Positions 9,461 to 18,633 of a DNA stretch of 50,396 bases are shown piece after piece. The notes below the pieces were generated by a model that was not told where the DNA came from, did not search any database, and saw nothing but the letters and a program-made list of their open reading frames with translations. The DNA lies in NCBI GenBank assembly GCA_947379975.1, contig CANCPF010000012.1:1-50396 (forward strand), in the 5' to 3' direction. Position 1 is the first letter of the stretch; each line of letters starts with the position of its first letter. The DNA comes from Methylophilaceae bacterium. Lineage in GTDB: Bacteria > Pseudomonadota > Gammaproteobacteria > Burkholderiales > Methylophilaceae. The position numbers and the translations under genes were made by a program.

Positions 9461-10748
9461 ATCTTAAAGCCTCAGCAGGATTAATCTTACTGGCTTTCCA
9501 GCTAGGATATAAAGTGGCGATTAAGCTCAGAATAAACGAAGTAATCACAATGGTAGTTACATCTGACCACACCAACTCAGAAGGCAAGTCGCTAATGTAA
9601 TACACCTCTTTTGCTAAAAACTGCACATGAAACAAGCCTTCAATAAACGGAATAATTGTAGCGATATTCAGCGCAATAATAATACCGAACACCGCGCCTA
9701 GAACAGTACCAATAACGCCGATTAAGGCGCCTTGAATAATGAAAATCAACATAATACTGCTTGGACTAGCGCCTAGCGTACGCATAATTGCAATGTCCGC
9801 ACGTTTATCCGTCACCGCCATCACTAGCGTGGAAACAATATTAAACGCAGCAACCGCCACAATTAAAGTCAAAATAATAAACATCACGCGCTTTTCCATT
9901 TGCACCGCTTTAAAAAAGTTAGCGTGCTGCTGCGTCCAATCTGTTACGTAATAAGTGCCGTATTGACTAGCCGACTGGTTTAATTGGTCAGAAATCACGG
10001 CAGCAATCGCCGGCGCGTTAAACAAATCATCTAACTTTAAGCGCACACCAGAGACTTTACCATCCATGCGATACAACTTAGCCGCATCGTCCAAATGAAT
10101 CAGCGCTAAGCCCGCATCATATTCATACATACCGATTTGGAATAAGCCAACCACAGTAAATTGTTTTAAGCGGGGCACCACGCCAGCCGGCGTAAACTGG
10201 CCTTGTGGCGCCATTACCACCACTTTATCACCCATTTTTGCACCTAGTGCAAAGGCTAGATCAGCACCTAAAATAATCCCGAATTCACCTGAACGCAGGT
10301 CAGTTAACTGACCTGCCTTCATATGGCTACCTAAATCCGCCACTTTATCTTCAGCAGCCGGCAACACACCGCGTACAATTGCGCCCTGCACGCCTTGGTC
10401 GTAGCTCAACATCGCCTGTGCAGTAATATATGGCGCGCTAGCTAATACATGCTCACGCTTAAGTGACGATTCAGCAATCGTAGGCCAATCACTCAGCGTA
10501 TTATTACTACCGGTAATTTCCAAGTGCGAAGCCACGCCTAAAATGCGTGTACGCAACTCTTTTTGAAAGCCATTCATCACCGATAGCACCACAATTAAAG
10601 CCGCCACGCCTAGCGCAATACCTATCATGCTGGTCAGTGAAATAAACGAAATAAAATGATTCTTGCGCTTAGCCCGCGTGTAACGCATGCCTACGAACAA
10701 TTCAAATGCGAGCAATTTAGAAGCTAATGATTTTAAGGGTTTCAACAT
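9453..10748 (-). CDS. lolC: Lipoprotein-releasing system permease (LolC/LolE family)
   Basis: Membrane subunit of the Lol lipoprotein exporter. The N-terminal signature FVGMRYTRAKRKNHFISFIS is followed by a first helix (about residues 40-62). A large periplasmic domain and three C-terminal helices (from about residue 285) follow, ending in SKINPAEALRYE, the typical FtsX-family tail. Only one permease gene is found here, so this organism may use a single LolF-like permease, or the second copy may be elsewhere. It is the first gene of the minus-strand envelope cluster and is divergent from ribE. Confidence 0.92.
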   Translation of the reverse strand: MLKPLKSLASKLLAFELFVGMRYTRAKRKNHFISFISLTSMIGIALGVAALIVVLSVMNGFQKELRTRILGVASHLEITGSNNTLSDWPTIAESSLKREHVLASAPYITAQAMLSYDQGVQGAIVRGVLPAAEDKVADLGSHMKAGQLTDLRSGEFGIILGADLAFALGAKMGDKVVVMAPQGQFTPAGVVPRLKQFTVVGLFQIGMYEYDAGLALIHLDDAAKLYRMDGKVSGVRLKLDDLFNAPAIAAVISDQLNQSASQYGTYYVTDWTQQHANFFKAVQMEKRVMFIILTLIVAVAAFNIVSTLVMAVTDKRADIAIMRTLGASPSSIMLIFIIQGALIGVIGTVLGAVFGIIIALNIATIIPFIEGLFHVQFLAKEVYYISDLPSELVWSDVTTIVITSFILSLIATLYPSWKASKINPAEALRYE

Positions 10749-10838
10749 AAGCTAAATTCTAACAGGCTTATAGACCTGCTTAGAAACATATTGCAGCGCT
10801 TATCTGATAAAATCACAGCAATTATTACAGGCGCTATC

Positions 10839-11435
10839 ATGTTTACAGGCATCATTCAGACCGTAGGTCAAATAGAACACGTTTCCGCTTTGGGTGACGA
10901 CGTAAAACTCAATATTGGCTGTGCAGGCTTAGATATGCAGGACGTAAACATAGGCGATAGCATTGCGGTGAATGGCGTTTGCCTGACTGCTGTTTCGTTT
11001 AGTGAATCGCATTTTGAGGCACATGTTTCTAAAGAAACCTTATCGGTAACGGTCGGGTTAGCTGCTGAAAATGCGGTGAATCTAGAAAAAGCGTTGCGCC
11101 TTAGCGATAGGCTAGGCGGTCATTTGGTGAGCGGCCATGTGGATGGCGTCGGCGAAGTGGTGCTTTTTGAGCCGCTTGGTGATTGTTGGAAATTAGATAT
11201 TCGTGCGCCACATGCCATTTCAAAATACATTGCCGTTAAGGGTTCTATTTGCGTAAACGGTGTAAGCCTGACGGTAAATACCGTGGCAGGTGATGTGTTT
11301 AGCATGAATTTAATTCCGCATACTTTAGAAAATACGACGCTGCAATTTTTAAAAGCGGGGTGCAAAATTAACCTAGAAGTTGACCAAATTGCCCGCTATG
11401 TTGAACGCATGGCTGAATGGGCGTCTAACAAATAA
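10839..11435 (+). CDS. ribE: Riboflavin synthase, alpha chain
   Basis: Catalyses dismutation of two 6,7-dimethyl-8-ribityllumazine molecules to riboflavin. The protein begins MFTGIIQTVGQI, the standard N-terminus, so the ATG at 10839 is chosen over the upstream in-frame ATG at 10791. The two lumazine-binding repeats are visible, each with its signature (NGVCLTA near residue 47 and NGVSLTV near residue 144). Length 198 aa is typical. It is followed by ribBX after 57 bases. The lumazine synthase gene ribH, often next in such clusters, is not in this window. Confidence 0.95.
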   Translation: MFTGIIQTVGQIEHVSALGDDVKLNIGCAGLDMQDVNIGDSIAVNGVCLTAVSFSESHFEAHVSKETLSVTVGLAAENAVNLEKALRLSDRLGGHLVSGHVDGVGEVVLFEPLGDCWKLDIRAPHAISKYIAVKGSICVNGVSLTVNTVAGDVFSMNLIPHTLENTTLQFLKAGCKINLEVDQIARYVERMAEWASNK

Positions 11436-11492
11436 CAAAATAAATATCTTAAAACACAACCAAATAAATCTCTTGCTTGATTGGCAAACCAA

Positions 11493-12614
11493 ATGAACAA
11501 CAGCACTAACAGCGAAAATATTAAAATCAGCTCTGCCTTAGCAATTATTGAAGAAATAAAACAAGGCCGCATGGTGGTGTTGGTGGACGATGAAAATCGT
11601 GAAAATGAGGGCGATTTAGTGCTTGCGGCTGAATTCGCAACCGCTGAACACATCAATTTTATGGCGAAGTACGGCCGTGGACTAATCTGCTTAACTTTAA
11701 CTGAAGCGCATTGTGATCAGTTAAACCTGACCAAAATGGTACAAAAAAATGGTGCGCGCATGGGGACCAATTTTACTGTTTCTATTGAAGCGGCTGAAGG
11801 CGTGACCACCGGTATTTCTGCAGCAGACAGAGCGCGTACCGTGCAAGCTGCGGTAGCTAAACATGCTAAACCAGAAGACATTGTCAGCCCTGGCCATATT
11901 TTTCCACTAGCAGCCATGGATGGCGGCGTGTTAGTTCGTGCTGGCCATACTGAGGCGGGTTGCGATTTAGCGCATTTGGCGGGTTGCGAGCCGACCAGCG
12001 TCATTTGCGAAATTTTAAAAGATGACGGCAATATGGCGCGCTTGCCAGATTTAATGATTTTTGCCGCTGAGCACCAGCTTAAAATCGGTACGATTGCCGA
12101 CTTAATCCAATACCGTGCACAAACTGAACGTTTGGTTGAACGCTCCGCCGAGCGCATGATACAAACACCTTACGGTGAGATGAAGCTGATTGCGTATCAC
12201 GATAAAATTGCCAAAGAAACGCATTTAGCCTTAATAAAAGGCACGCCTACTCCTGAGCAAGAGGTACTAGTGCGCGTGCATGAGCCACTTTCAATTTTTG
12301 ATTTATTAGATAGCACAAGTTGCTCGCACAGCTGGAATACTTTGGATGCCATGAAAGTCATCGCTAATGCCGAAGTTGGTGTAATGGTGTTATTGCATCA
12401 GCAAGAAACTGGCGATATGATTATTGAGCGCATTAAAGGCGCAGATGAACCGATTCGGATTAATCAAGAGCTACGCACCTACGGCATAGGCTCACAAATA
12501 TTACTCGATTGCGGTGTGGGTAAAATGAAACTCATGGCAACGCCACGAAAAATGCCTAGCATGGCGGGCTTTGGTTTAGAAGTAACTGGCTATCTGGAAG
12601 CAGATAAAAAATAA
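11493..12614 (+). CDS. ribB: 3,4-dihydroxy-2-butanone-4-phosphate synthase with degenerate GTP cyclohydrolase II domain (RibBX)
   Basis: The N-terminal half (about residues 10-210) is an intact RibB domain making the four-carbon riboflavin precursor from ribulose 5-phosphate. It has DDENRENEGD, and AGHTEAGCDL, which carries the catalytic His and Glu. The C-terminal half aligns with GTP cyclohydrolase II but lacks its chemistry. The zinc-binding Cys cluster is replaced by STSCSHSWNTLDAM, and the QEGRGIGL loop by QQETGDMIIERI. Such RibBX hybrids are known in proteobacteria. A separate active RibA must therefore exist elsewhere. The start at 11493 is preferred over a TTG 12 bases upstream. Confidence 0.9.
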   Translation: MNNSTNSENIKISSALAIIEEIKQGRMVVLVDDENRENEGDLVLAAEFATAEHINFMAKYGRGLICLTLTEAHCDQLNLTKMVQKNGARMGTNFTVSIEAAEGVTTGISAADRARTVQAAVAKHAKPEDIVSPGHIFPLAAMDGGVLVRAGHTEAGCDLAHLAGCEPTSVICEILKDDGNMARLPDLMIFAAEHQLKIGTIADLIQYRAQTERLVERSAERMIQTPYGEMKLIAYHDKIAKETHLALIKGTPTPEQEVLVRVHEPLSIFDLLDSTSCSHSWNTLDAMKVIANAEVGVMVLLHQQETGDMIIERIKGADEPIRINQELRTYGIGSQILLDCGVGKMKLMATPRKMPSMAGFGLEVTGYLEADKK

Positions 12615-12689
12615 TCAGACTTTAATTAGTCGCACCACACTTCAGATTCAGTAGTAACAAATAATTTTATATAGGGTGAAATAATCACA

Positions 12690-13268
12690 TTGGAAAACGT
12701 TAATCTTACTGGCCACTTTCTCATCGCGATGCCGTCAATGACAGATCCATTCTTTGCGAAATCCGTCACTTTTATCTGCACGCATAATCAAGAAGGCGCG
12801 ATGGGCGTAATGATTAATCGCCCATCTGATGTGACTTATGAAACATTATTTGAAAAAATTAATGTGGAATTGCTCAATGGCTTAGTCGCGCAGCACCATG
12901 TTTTATATGGCGGTCCAGTGCAACCAGAACGCGGCTTTGTGCTGCATGAAACTGTCGCCGGCGAATGGGATAGCACCATTGCCATTAGCGAACAAATTGC
13001 ACTTACTACCTCAAAAGATATATTAGAGTCAGTTGCCATCGGTGTTGGACCAGAAAAAATGTTGCTTGCGCTCGGTTATGCCGGCTGGACGCCTGGCCAA
13101 CTAGAAGAAGAAATCAAGCAAAATTCTTGGTTATCCGTGCAAGCCAAAGACGTAGAAACGCTGCATAAAATTTTGTATGAAACCAAGCATGACGAAAAGC
13201 TTAATGCGACGCTGGCACTGTTAGGTGTAGATCCAGCAATGCTTTCAGACGTGGCAGGCCACGCCTAA
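12690..13268 (+). CDS. yqgE: YqgE/AlgH family protein
   Basis: Member of the UPF0301 (YqgE/AlgH) family, 192 aa. The diagnostic opening LTGHFLIAMPSMTDPFF and the conserved GAMGVMINRP and VLYGGPVQPERGF motifs are present. The start codon is TTG at 12690 behind an AGGGTGA ribosome site. The stop overlaps the next ATG (TAATG), coupling it to ruvX, the most conserved neighbour of this family. The biochemical role is unknown; AlgH was named from alginate regulation in Pseudomonas. Confidence 0.93.
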   Translation: MENVNLTGHFLIAMPSMTDPFFAKSVTFICTHNQEGAMGVMINRPSDVTYETLFEKINVELLNGLVAQHHVLYGGPVQPERGFVLHETVAGEWDSTIAISEQIALTTSKDILESVAIGVGPEKMLLALGYAGWTPGQLEEEIKQNSWLSVQAKDVETLHKILYETKHDEKLNATLALLGVDPAMLSDVAGHA

Positions 13269-13771
13269 TGTCCTTAGATAGCCACATAAACCCAACTGGG
13301 CACGGCCAATTAATTGACAACGAAAACGTTTACGATGCAAAAATCGTACTGGCAAGCACAGCGTTATGCTTTGATTTTGGCGAGCAGCGCATAGGCGTTG
13401 CTGTGGGCGAACATTTATTAGCCAGCGCTAACCCACTGACCACGATTGATAACGAGAGCAATGAAGTTCGCTTTGAGATAATCACCAAGCTGGTTAAAGA
13501 ATGGCAACCCAAACTACTTATTGTTGGCTTGCCATTAAGTTTAGATGGCGCTGAAACAGCCATTACCCAACTGTGCAAAAAGTTTGCCCGACGCTTGAAT
13601 GGCCGCTTTAATATTCCGGTAATGATGATAGACGAGCGTTACAGCTCCGTTGAAGCCAGTGATATGTTGAACCAAACCGGCGTTAAAGGCCGTGCGCAAA
13701 AAGCCATGTTAGACCAAGTAGCGGCACAAACCATATTGCAGAGTTATTTTGATAGTTGCCGCTTCAACTAA
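13268..13771 (+). CDS. ruvX: Pre-16S rRNA nuclease / Holliday junction resolvase-like protein
   Basis: YqgF/RuvX family protein, proposed to process the 5' end of pre-16S rRNA. The RNase H-like fold is visible: CFDFGEQRIGVAVGE near residue 34 holds the first catalytic Asp, and LIVGLPLSLDG and MIDERYSSVEA hold further acidic residues. The N-terminus is about 25 residues longer than in many relatives, but the 1-base overlap with yqgE supports the ATG at 13268. A 232-base gap to pyrR follows, in which I see no gene. Confidence 0.92.
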   Translation: MSLDSHINPTGHGQLIDNENVYDAKIVLASTALCFDFGEQRIGVAVGEHLLASANPLTTIDNESNEVRFEIITKLVKEWQPKLLIVGLPLSLDGAETAITQLCKKFARRLNGRFNIPVMMIDERYSSVEASDMLNQTGVKGRAQKAMLDQVAAQTILQSYFDSCRFN

Positions 13772-14003
13772 ATAATAATGGGTATTCGAAATAATTAACC
13801 CTCGCCATTTATCCCTAGTCATTTAGACGCAGGCTTACAGGCCAACTGAGCCCATTCGTAAACGTATTCAATATTCGTGCTATCTTTCAGTTAAGGCGAT
13901 ATATCCCAATCTGCATCGGAATGACGACTTGATGTTATTTTCATTAAAAACGATGTCATTGTAGTTTCGTGCAAAGCGCACAAAATACAAGTAAAATGAT
14001 GTC

Positions 14004-14561
14004 ATGAGCTCAAACGACATCAAACTTCCTCATGCAGAAGATCTGCTCAATACCTTAGCGCAAAAGCTTAAGCCTTTGTTACAGGCCAATACGGCATTAG
14101 TCGGTATTCAAAGTGGCGGTGTTTGGTTAATGCAAAGATTGCTAGCTTTACTAGAAAATGAAATTGAAGCCAACGCGATTGAACATGGCACATTGGATGT
14201 GTCATTTTATCGAGATGACTATGATCAGCGCGGCTTAAAAGCAGAGAATCGCCCGAGTCAGATTCCATTTGACGTCGAAAACAAGCATATTATTTTAATC
14301 GATGATGTGTTTTATACAGGACGGACCACGCGCGCCGCCATGAATGAATTATTTGATTATGGTCGCCCTGCCAGCATCACATTGGTGGCACTGGTCAATC
14401 GTGGCGGACGTGAATTGCCGATTGCGCCGCAAATTACAGCCGCAGACATACTCTTGGATGCATCACATAATTTACAGCTAATGCAAGATGTAGATGGCAA
14501 TTTGAGCCTAAAACTAAATGCATCTATCCCACAAAACCAATCAAGTAGAACTCAAGCATGA
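14004..14561 (+). CDS. pyrR: Pyrimidine operon regulator PyrR / uracil phosphoribosyltransferase
   Basis: PyrR family protein, 185 aa, with the PRPP-binding signature IILIDDVFYTGRTTRAA at about residues 95-111 and the family motif FYRDDYDQRGL. In Gram-positives PyrR binds pyr mRNA; in proteobacteria a regulatory role is less clear and it may act mainly as uracil phosphoribosyltransferase. Its stop overlaps the pyrB start (ATGA), which couples the two genes. I do not see an obvious PyrR-type attenuator upstream; two GATGTCAT copies lie at about 13953 and 13997, the second just ahead of the start. Confidence 0.93.
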   Translation: MSSNDIKLPHAEDLLNTLAQKLKPLLQANTALVGIQSGGVWLMQRLLALLENEIEANAIEHGTLDVSFYRDDYDQRGLKAENRPSQIPFDVENKHIILIDDVFYTGRTTRAAMNELFDYGRPASITLVALVNRGGRELPIAPQITAADILLDASHNLQLMQDVDGNLSLKLNASIPQNQSSRTQA

Positions 14562-15508
14562 ATAACCCTCAATTAGATGCTGACGGCCGATTACGACACC
14601 TTCTATCGATTGAAGGTTTACCCAAAAGAATATTGAATCAAATTTTAGACACCGCAGAATCGTTTGTTGGTGTAGCCGAGCGCGAAGTTAAAAAAGTGCC
14701 TTTGCTACGCGGTAAAACCGTGTGCAACCTGTTTTTTGAAAACAGCACACGCACACGCACCACTTTTGAAATTGCCGCCAAACGTTTATCTGCCGATGTG
14801 ATTAGTTTAAATGTGAATACTTCTTCGCAATCTAAGGGTGAAACGATATTAGATACGGTTGATAACCTTATTGCCATGCATGCGGATATGTTTGTGGTAC
14901 GCCACGCACAGTCTGGCGCGGCACACTTTATTGCCAAACATGTGCCAGATCATATTCATGTAATTAATGCGGGCGACGGCCGCCATTCGCACCCAACACA
15001 GGGCTTGCTAGATACTTTTACTATCCGTAAATACAAACCAGATTTACATAATTTAAGAGTGGCGATTGTTGGCGATGTTTTACATTCACGCGTAGCAAGA
15101 TCTGAAATTCACGCGCTGACCACCCTTGGCGTGCCAGAAGTACGCGTGATTGCGCCTAAAACTTTATTGCCTGCACAGGTTGAAAAATTAGGCGTACATG
15201 TTTATCACGACATGAAAGCCGGCCTAAAAGATGTTGATGTAGTGATGATGTTGCGCTTACAAAACGAGCGTATGAATGGCGCCATGTTGCCCAGCGCACA
15301 GGAGTATTTTAAAACTTACGGCTTAACGCAAGAAAAATTAAGCCTAGCAAAACCTGATGCGATTGTATTGCACCCAGGCCCGATGAACCGTGGTGTAGAG
15401 ATTGATTCTAGCGTTGCCGATGGTAGCCAATCAGTGATTTTACCGCAAGTCACCTACGGCATTGCCGTACGTATGTCGGTCATGGCAATATTGGCAGGAG
15501 GCGGCTAA
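14558..15508 (+). CDS. pyrB: Aspartate carbamoyltransferase catalytic subunit
   Basis: Joins carbamoyl phosphate and aspartate to carbamoylaspartate, the committed step of pyrimidine synthesis. The carbamoyl phosphate loop FFENSTRTRTTFE (near residue 60), the HPTQGLLD motif and the late HPGPMNRGVEID are intact. Length 316 aa is normal. It overlaps pyrR by 4 bases and is followed 62 bases later by pyrX. In Pseudomonas-type organisms PyrB forms a dodecamer with the inactive PyrX, and the same pairing is likely here. Confidence 0.96.
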   Translation: MNNPQLDADGRLRHLLSIEGLPKRILNQILDTAESFVGVAEREVKKVPLLRGKTVCNLFFENSTRTRTTFEIAAKRLSADVISLNVNTSSQSKGETILDTVDNLIAMHADMFVVRHAQSGAAHFIAKHVPDHIHVINAGDGRHSHPTQGLLDTFTIRKYKPDLHNLRVAIVGDVLHSRVARSEIHALTTLGVPEVRVIAPKTLLPAQVEKLGVHVYHDMKAGLKDVDVVMMLRLQNERMNGAMLPSAQEYFKTYGLTQEKLSLAKPDAIVLHPGPMNRGVEIDSSVADGSQSVILPQVTYGIAVRMSVMAILAGGG

Positions 15509-15570
15509 TTGACTCGGACTCTGCACTTTAAAACTTTACCGTATAGCAATCAAACGTCTGGAATACCAGC

Positions 15571-16848
15571 ATGAAAATCCACATCAAAAATGGTCGCGTA
15601 ATAGACCCTACAAACAAAATTGACAGCAATATAGATGTATTTATAGCCGCAGGAAAAATCATCGCTTTAGGTCATGCTCCTGAAGGCTTTGTTGCTAATC
15701 AAATCATAGACGCGAGCGGTTTAATTATTTGTCCAGGTTTAGTCGATTTATCGGCAAGATTACGTGAACCTGGCGAGGAATATAAAGCCACATTAGTCAG
15801 CGAGTTACAAGCAGCCGTTGCTGGTGGCGTCACTAGCCTTGCCTGCCAGCCAGATACAGAACCAGTGTTAGATGAGCCGGGTTTAGTAGAAATGCTTAAA
15901 CATCGCGCAAAACAACTCAACCTTGCACATGTTTATCCACTAGGCGCACTCACGCGCCAACTGCAGGGAAAAGTGCTTTCTGAGATGGGCGAATTACGTG
16001 AGGCGGGTTGCGTTGGCTTCTCTCAAGCGAATATTGCGATCACCGATACCCAAGTATTATGGCGCGCAATGGAATACGCCGCGACTTTTGGCTTTACTTT
16101 ATTTTTACATGCGGAAGAACCATTTTTGGCAAAAGATGGCGTGGCGCATGACGGAGAAATTGCCAGCAGACTCGGCCTAAAAGGCATTCCTAGTGCGGCC
16201 GAAGCACTGGCACTGGCCAGCATACTTCGTATCGCCAAAGAAACTGGCGCGCGTGTCCACATTAGCCGATTATCAACCGCTGAAGGTGTGGAGATGATAC
16301 GTGAAGCGAAAAAAATTAACCCGAATATTAGCTGTGATGTAAGCGCTAATCAATTGCATCTAACTGAGCATGATATTGGCTTTTTTGATTCAAATTGCCA
16401 TGTAAAACCACCATTAAGAACGCAGCGCGACAAAGAAGCGTTAAGCGCAGGTTTAAAAGACGGCACCATAGATGCTATTTGCTCTGATCACACGCCAGTA
16501 GATGAAGATGCGAAACTTGCACCATTCGCTGAGGCGGAAATAGGCGCCACTGGCTTAGAATTGCTACTAGCGCTCACCTTAAAATGGGCGCACCAAGAAA
16601 AAGTAAGTTTGTTAGATGCAATTTCTTTAGTGAGCCAATCTTCAGCGCAAATTTTAGCTATTCCAGCGGGTAATTTAAGCCTAAACAGCGACGCAGACAT
16701 TTGTATTTTTGATGCCAATGAATACTGGAAAATTAGCCCTAGCAGCCTAAAAAGCCAAGGTAAAAATACGCCATTCAATGGCCTAGAACTGGCGGGCAAA
16801 GTTAAAACAACTTTGGTGCATGGCCAAGTAGTTTATAAAAGTGAGTAA
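15571..16848 (+). CDS. pyrX: Dihydroorotase-like protein PyrX, probably non-catalytic
   Basis: 425-aa protein of the dihydroorotase family. The zinc-binding His-x-His of active enzymes (normally in VDLHVHLREPG) is replaced by Ser-Ala-Arg in VDLSARLREPG near residue 61. Other family stretches remain (LHAEEP, HISRLST, CSDHTPVD). This matches PyrC'/PyrX of pseudomonads, which has no activity of its own and serves as a structural partner of aspartate carbamoyltransferase. Its place directly after pyrB supports that role. An active pyrC must exist elsewhere in the genome. Confidence 0.92.
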   Translation: MKIHIKNGRVIDPTNKIDSNIDVFIAAGKIIALGHAPEGFVANQIIDASGLIICPGLVDLSARLREPGEEYKATLVSELQAAVAGGVTSLACQPDTEPVLDEPGLVEMLKHRAKQLNLAHVYPLGALTRQLQGKVLSEMGELREAGCVGFSQANIAITDTQVLWRAMEYAATFGFTLFLHAEEPFLAKDGVAHDGEIASRLGLKGIPSAAEALALASILRIAKETGARVHISRLSTAEGVEMIREAKKINPNISCDVSANQLHLTEHDIGFFDSNCHVKPPLRTQRDKEALSAGLKDGTIDAICSDHTPVDEDAKLAPFAEAEIGATGLELLLALTLKWAHQEKVSLLDAISLVSQSSAQILAIPAGNLSLNSDADICIFDANEYWKISPSSLKSQGKNTPFNGLELAGKVKTTLVHGQVVYKSE

Positions 16849-17001
16849 GCCCGAATAAATACTAAAACAATGTTTGAATTAAATTTAAATTGTCCAGCAT
16901 CACCACCTTTCCTGCCTCAACTTTACTATTTTCAGCCTTATTTTTATTTTTTTAATTTAATAAAAAAACTATCAATGCACTCCAATTAGATTTAGTGAAC
17001 C

Positions 17002-17682
17002 ATGCCCACCATTAGCCATCGCTTACAACATATTTTAGCTGCCATTCAATTAGCGAAACAGACTGCGCAATGTCCGCAGACCATTAGTTTTCTTGCCGTG
17101 AGTAAAGCTCAGCCAGCGCAATCTGTTCGTGAAGCCTTTGCTGCAGGGCAAACCATGTTTGGTGAAAACTATCTACAAGAAGCCCTAGAAAAACAGGCTC
17201 AACTTATTGATCTGCCAATTGAATGGCATTTTATTGGGCCCATACAAAGCAATAAAACTCAGTTAATCGCACAGAATTTTGCCTGGGTACATAGCGTAGA
17301 TCGGCTCAAAATAGCACAGCGCTTAAATGATGCACGCCCGGCAAACTTGCCACCGCTACAAGTTTGCCTGCAGCTCAATGTGAGTAATGAAGAGAGTAAG
17401 AGCGGTGTCACCCAACTTGACTTAGAAACGCTCGCCGAGGCATTTTCTAATCTGCCCAGATTGAAATTACGTGGCCTCATGGCGATTCCAGCGCCCACTA
17501 ACGATGAGAACAGACAGCGGGCGCAATTCAAACAAGTGCGAGAATGTTATGATGCATTGCGGGCAAAAGGATTTGCGCTAGATACCTTATCCATAGGCAT
17601 GTCAGACGATTACTTGATAGCCATTGAGCAAGGTTCAACAATCGTAAGAATCGGTTCGGCTTTATTTGGTGCAAGAAAGTAG
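17002..17682 (+). CDS. yggS: PLP homeostasis protein YggS
   Basis: YggS/PROSC family protein that binds pyridoxal phosphate and helps balance vitamin B6 and amino acid pools. It is a single alanine-racemase-like barrel domain. The PLP lysine lies in LAVSKAQPA near residue 35. FGENYLQEA, WHFIGPIQSNK and the C-terminal SIGMSDDYLIAIEQGST are family motifs. Length 226 aa is normal. It is followed by proC and yggT, a conserved trio. The 153-base gap before it is AT-rich and I see no gene there. Confidence 0.94.
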   Translation: MPTISHRLQHILAAIQLAKQTAQCPQTISFLAVSKAQPAQSVREAFAAGQTMFGENYLQEALEKQAQLIDLPIEWHFIGPIQSNKTQLIAQNFAWVHSVDRLKIAQRLNDARPANLPPLQVCLQLNVSNEESKSGVTQLDLETLAEAFSNLPRLKLRGLMAIPAPTNDENRQRAQFKQVRECYDALRAKGFALDTLSIGMSDDYLIAIEQGSTIVRIGSALFGARK

Positions 17683-17768
17683 ACATAAAGCACACATCAA
17701 GCAATGAAGCAAAGCGATTAGACAAAATAAACAAGCGTCGTTTAATATTAAAACAGGATTATCAGCAA

Positions 17769-18575
17769 ATGAAAATTAGCTTTATTGGTGGCGGCAACAT
17801 GGCTAAAGCCATTATCGGTGGCCTAAAAAACAATGGCTTTAATACTGAGAAAATCACAGTAATAGAGCTTGATCCGGAAAAACGCGTGCAACTTAGCAAA
17901 GAATTTAGCGTGCAAACAAGTGCCGACTATATTGATGTGAGCAACACCGACGTTATCATTTTAGCGGTTAAGCCGCAGCAATTACGTGAAGTATGCAGCT
18001 TGTTACTACCAATATTGAGTACTCAACTAGTCATTTCTATTGCAGCTGGCATTAGAAGCCAAGATATCTCTCGCTGGTTAGATGGTTATAAATCCATCGT
18101 GCGTGTAATGCCAAACACGCCAGCACAAATTCAAGCTGGCGTTTCTGCGCTTTATGCAGACGCAAGCCTCAGCCAAGCGCAACGTGACCGCGCAGCTACC
18201 ATTATGATGGCGGTTGGGAAAATACTGTGGCTAGACGATGAAGCTAAAATGGATGCTGTAACTGCAATATCTGGCAGCGGCCCAGCTTATGTTTTTTATC
18301 TAATCGAAGCTTTACAAGATGCGGCAGTCGGTCTCGGGCTTAAAGCTGAAGATGCGCGTATGCTGGCCTTGCAAACATTTGCCGGCGCCAGCTTATTGGC
18401 AGCACAAAGTAATGAAGATATCCAAACGCTACGTGCGCAGGTGACGTCAAAAGGCGGCACCACCGAGCAAGGCATTCTCGCTTTGGAGGCAGCCAATATT
18501 AAAAGTGCCATAATGACTGCGGCTAAAGCGGCTGCCGAGAAGTCTGTCTTATTGGGCGATCAACTTGGCGCATAA
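17769..18575 (+). CDS. proC: Pyrroline-5-carboxylate reductase
   Basis: Final enzyme of proline synthesis, reducing pyrroline-5-carboxylate with NAD(P)H. The Rossmann motif ISFIGGGNMAKAIIGGL is at the N-terminus. VMPNTPAQIQAGVSALY and the C-terminal ISGSGPAYVFYLIEAL and SKGGTTEQGI substrate-binding motifs are intact. Length 268 aa is typical. It lies between yggS and yggT on the same strand. Confidence 0.96.
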   Translation: MKISFIGGGNMAKAIIGGLKNNGFNTEKITVIELDPEKRVQLSKEFSVQTSADYIDVSNTDVIILAVKPQQLREVCSLLLPILSTQLVISIAAGIRSQDISRWLDGYKSIVRVMPNTPAQIQAGVSALYADASLSQAQRDRAATIMMAVGKILWLDDEAKMDAVTAISGSGPAYVFYLIEALQDAAVGLGLKAEDARMLALQTFAGASLLAAQSNEDIQTLRAQVTSKGGTTEQGILALEAANIKSAIMTAAKAAAEKSVLLGDQLGA

Positions 18576-18633
18576 AAAACTATACTATCGCTAGTTCGGT
18601 TGCTTGATTATTAATTTTTGGTGGAATAATTAA

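Noticed and set aside
13772..14003. Possible PyrR-type RNA attenuator ahead of pyrR
   Set aside because: I could not find an anti-terminator/terminator pair with a T-run or a PyrR-binding loop; only short GATGTCAT repeats were seen.
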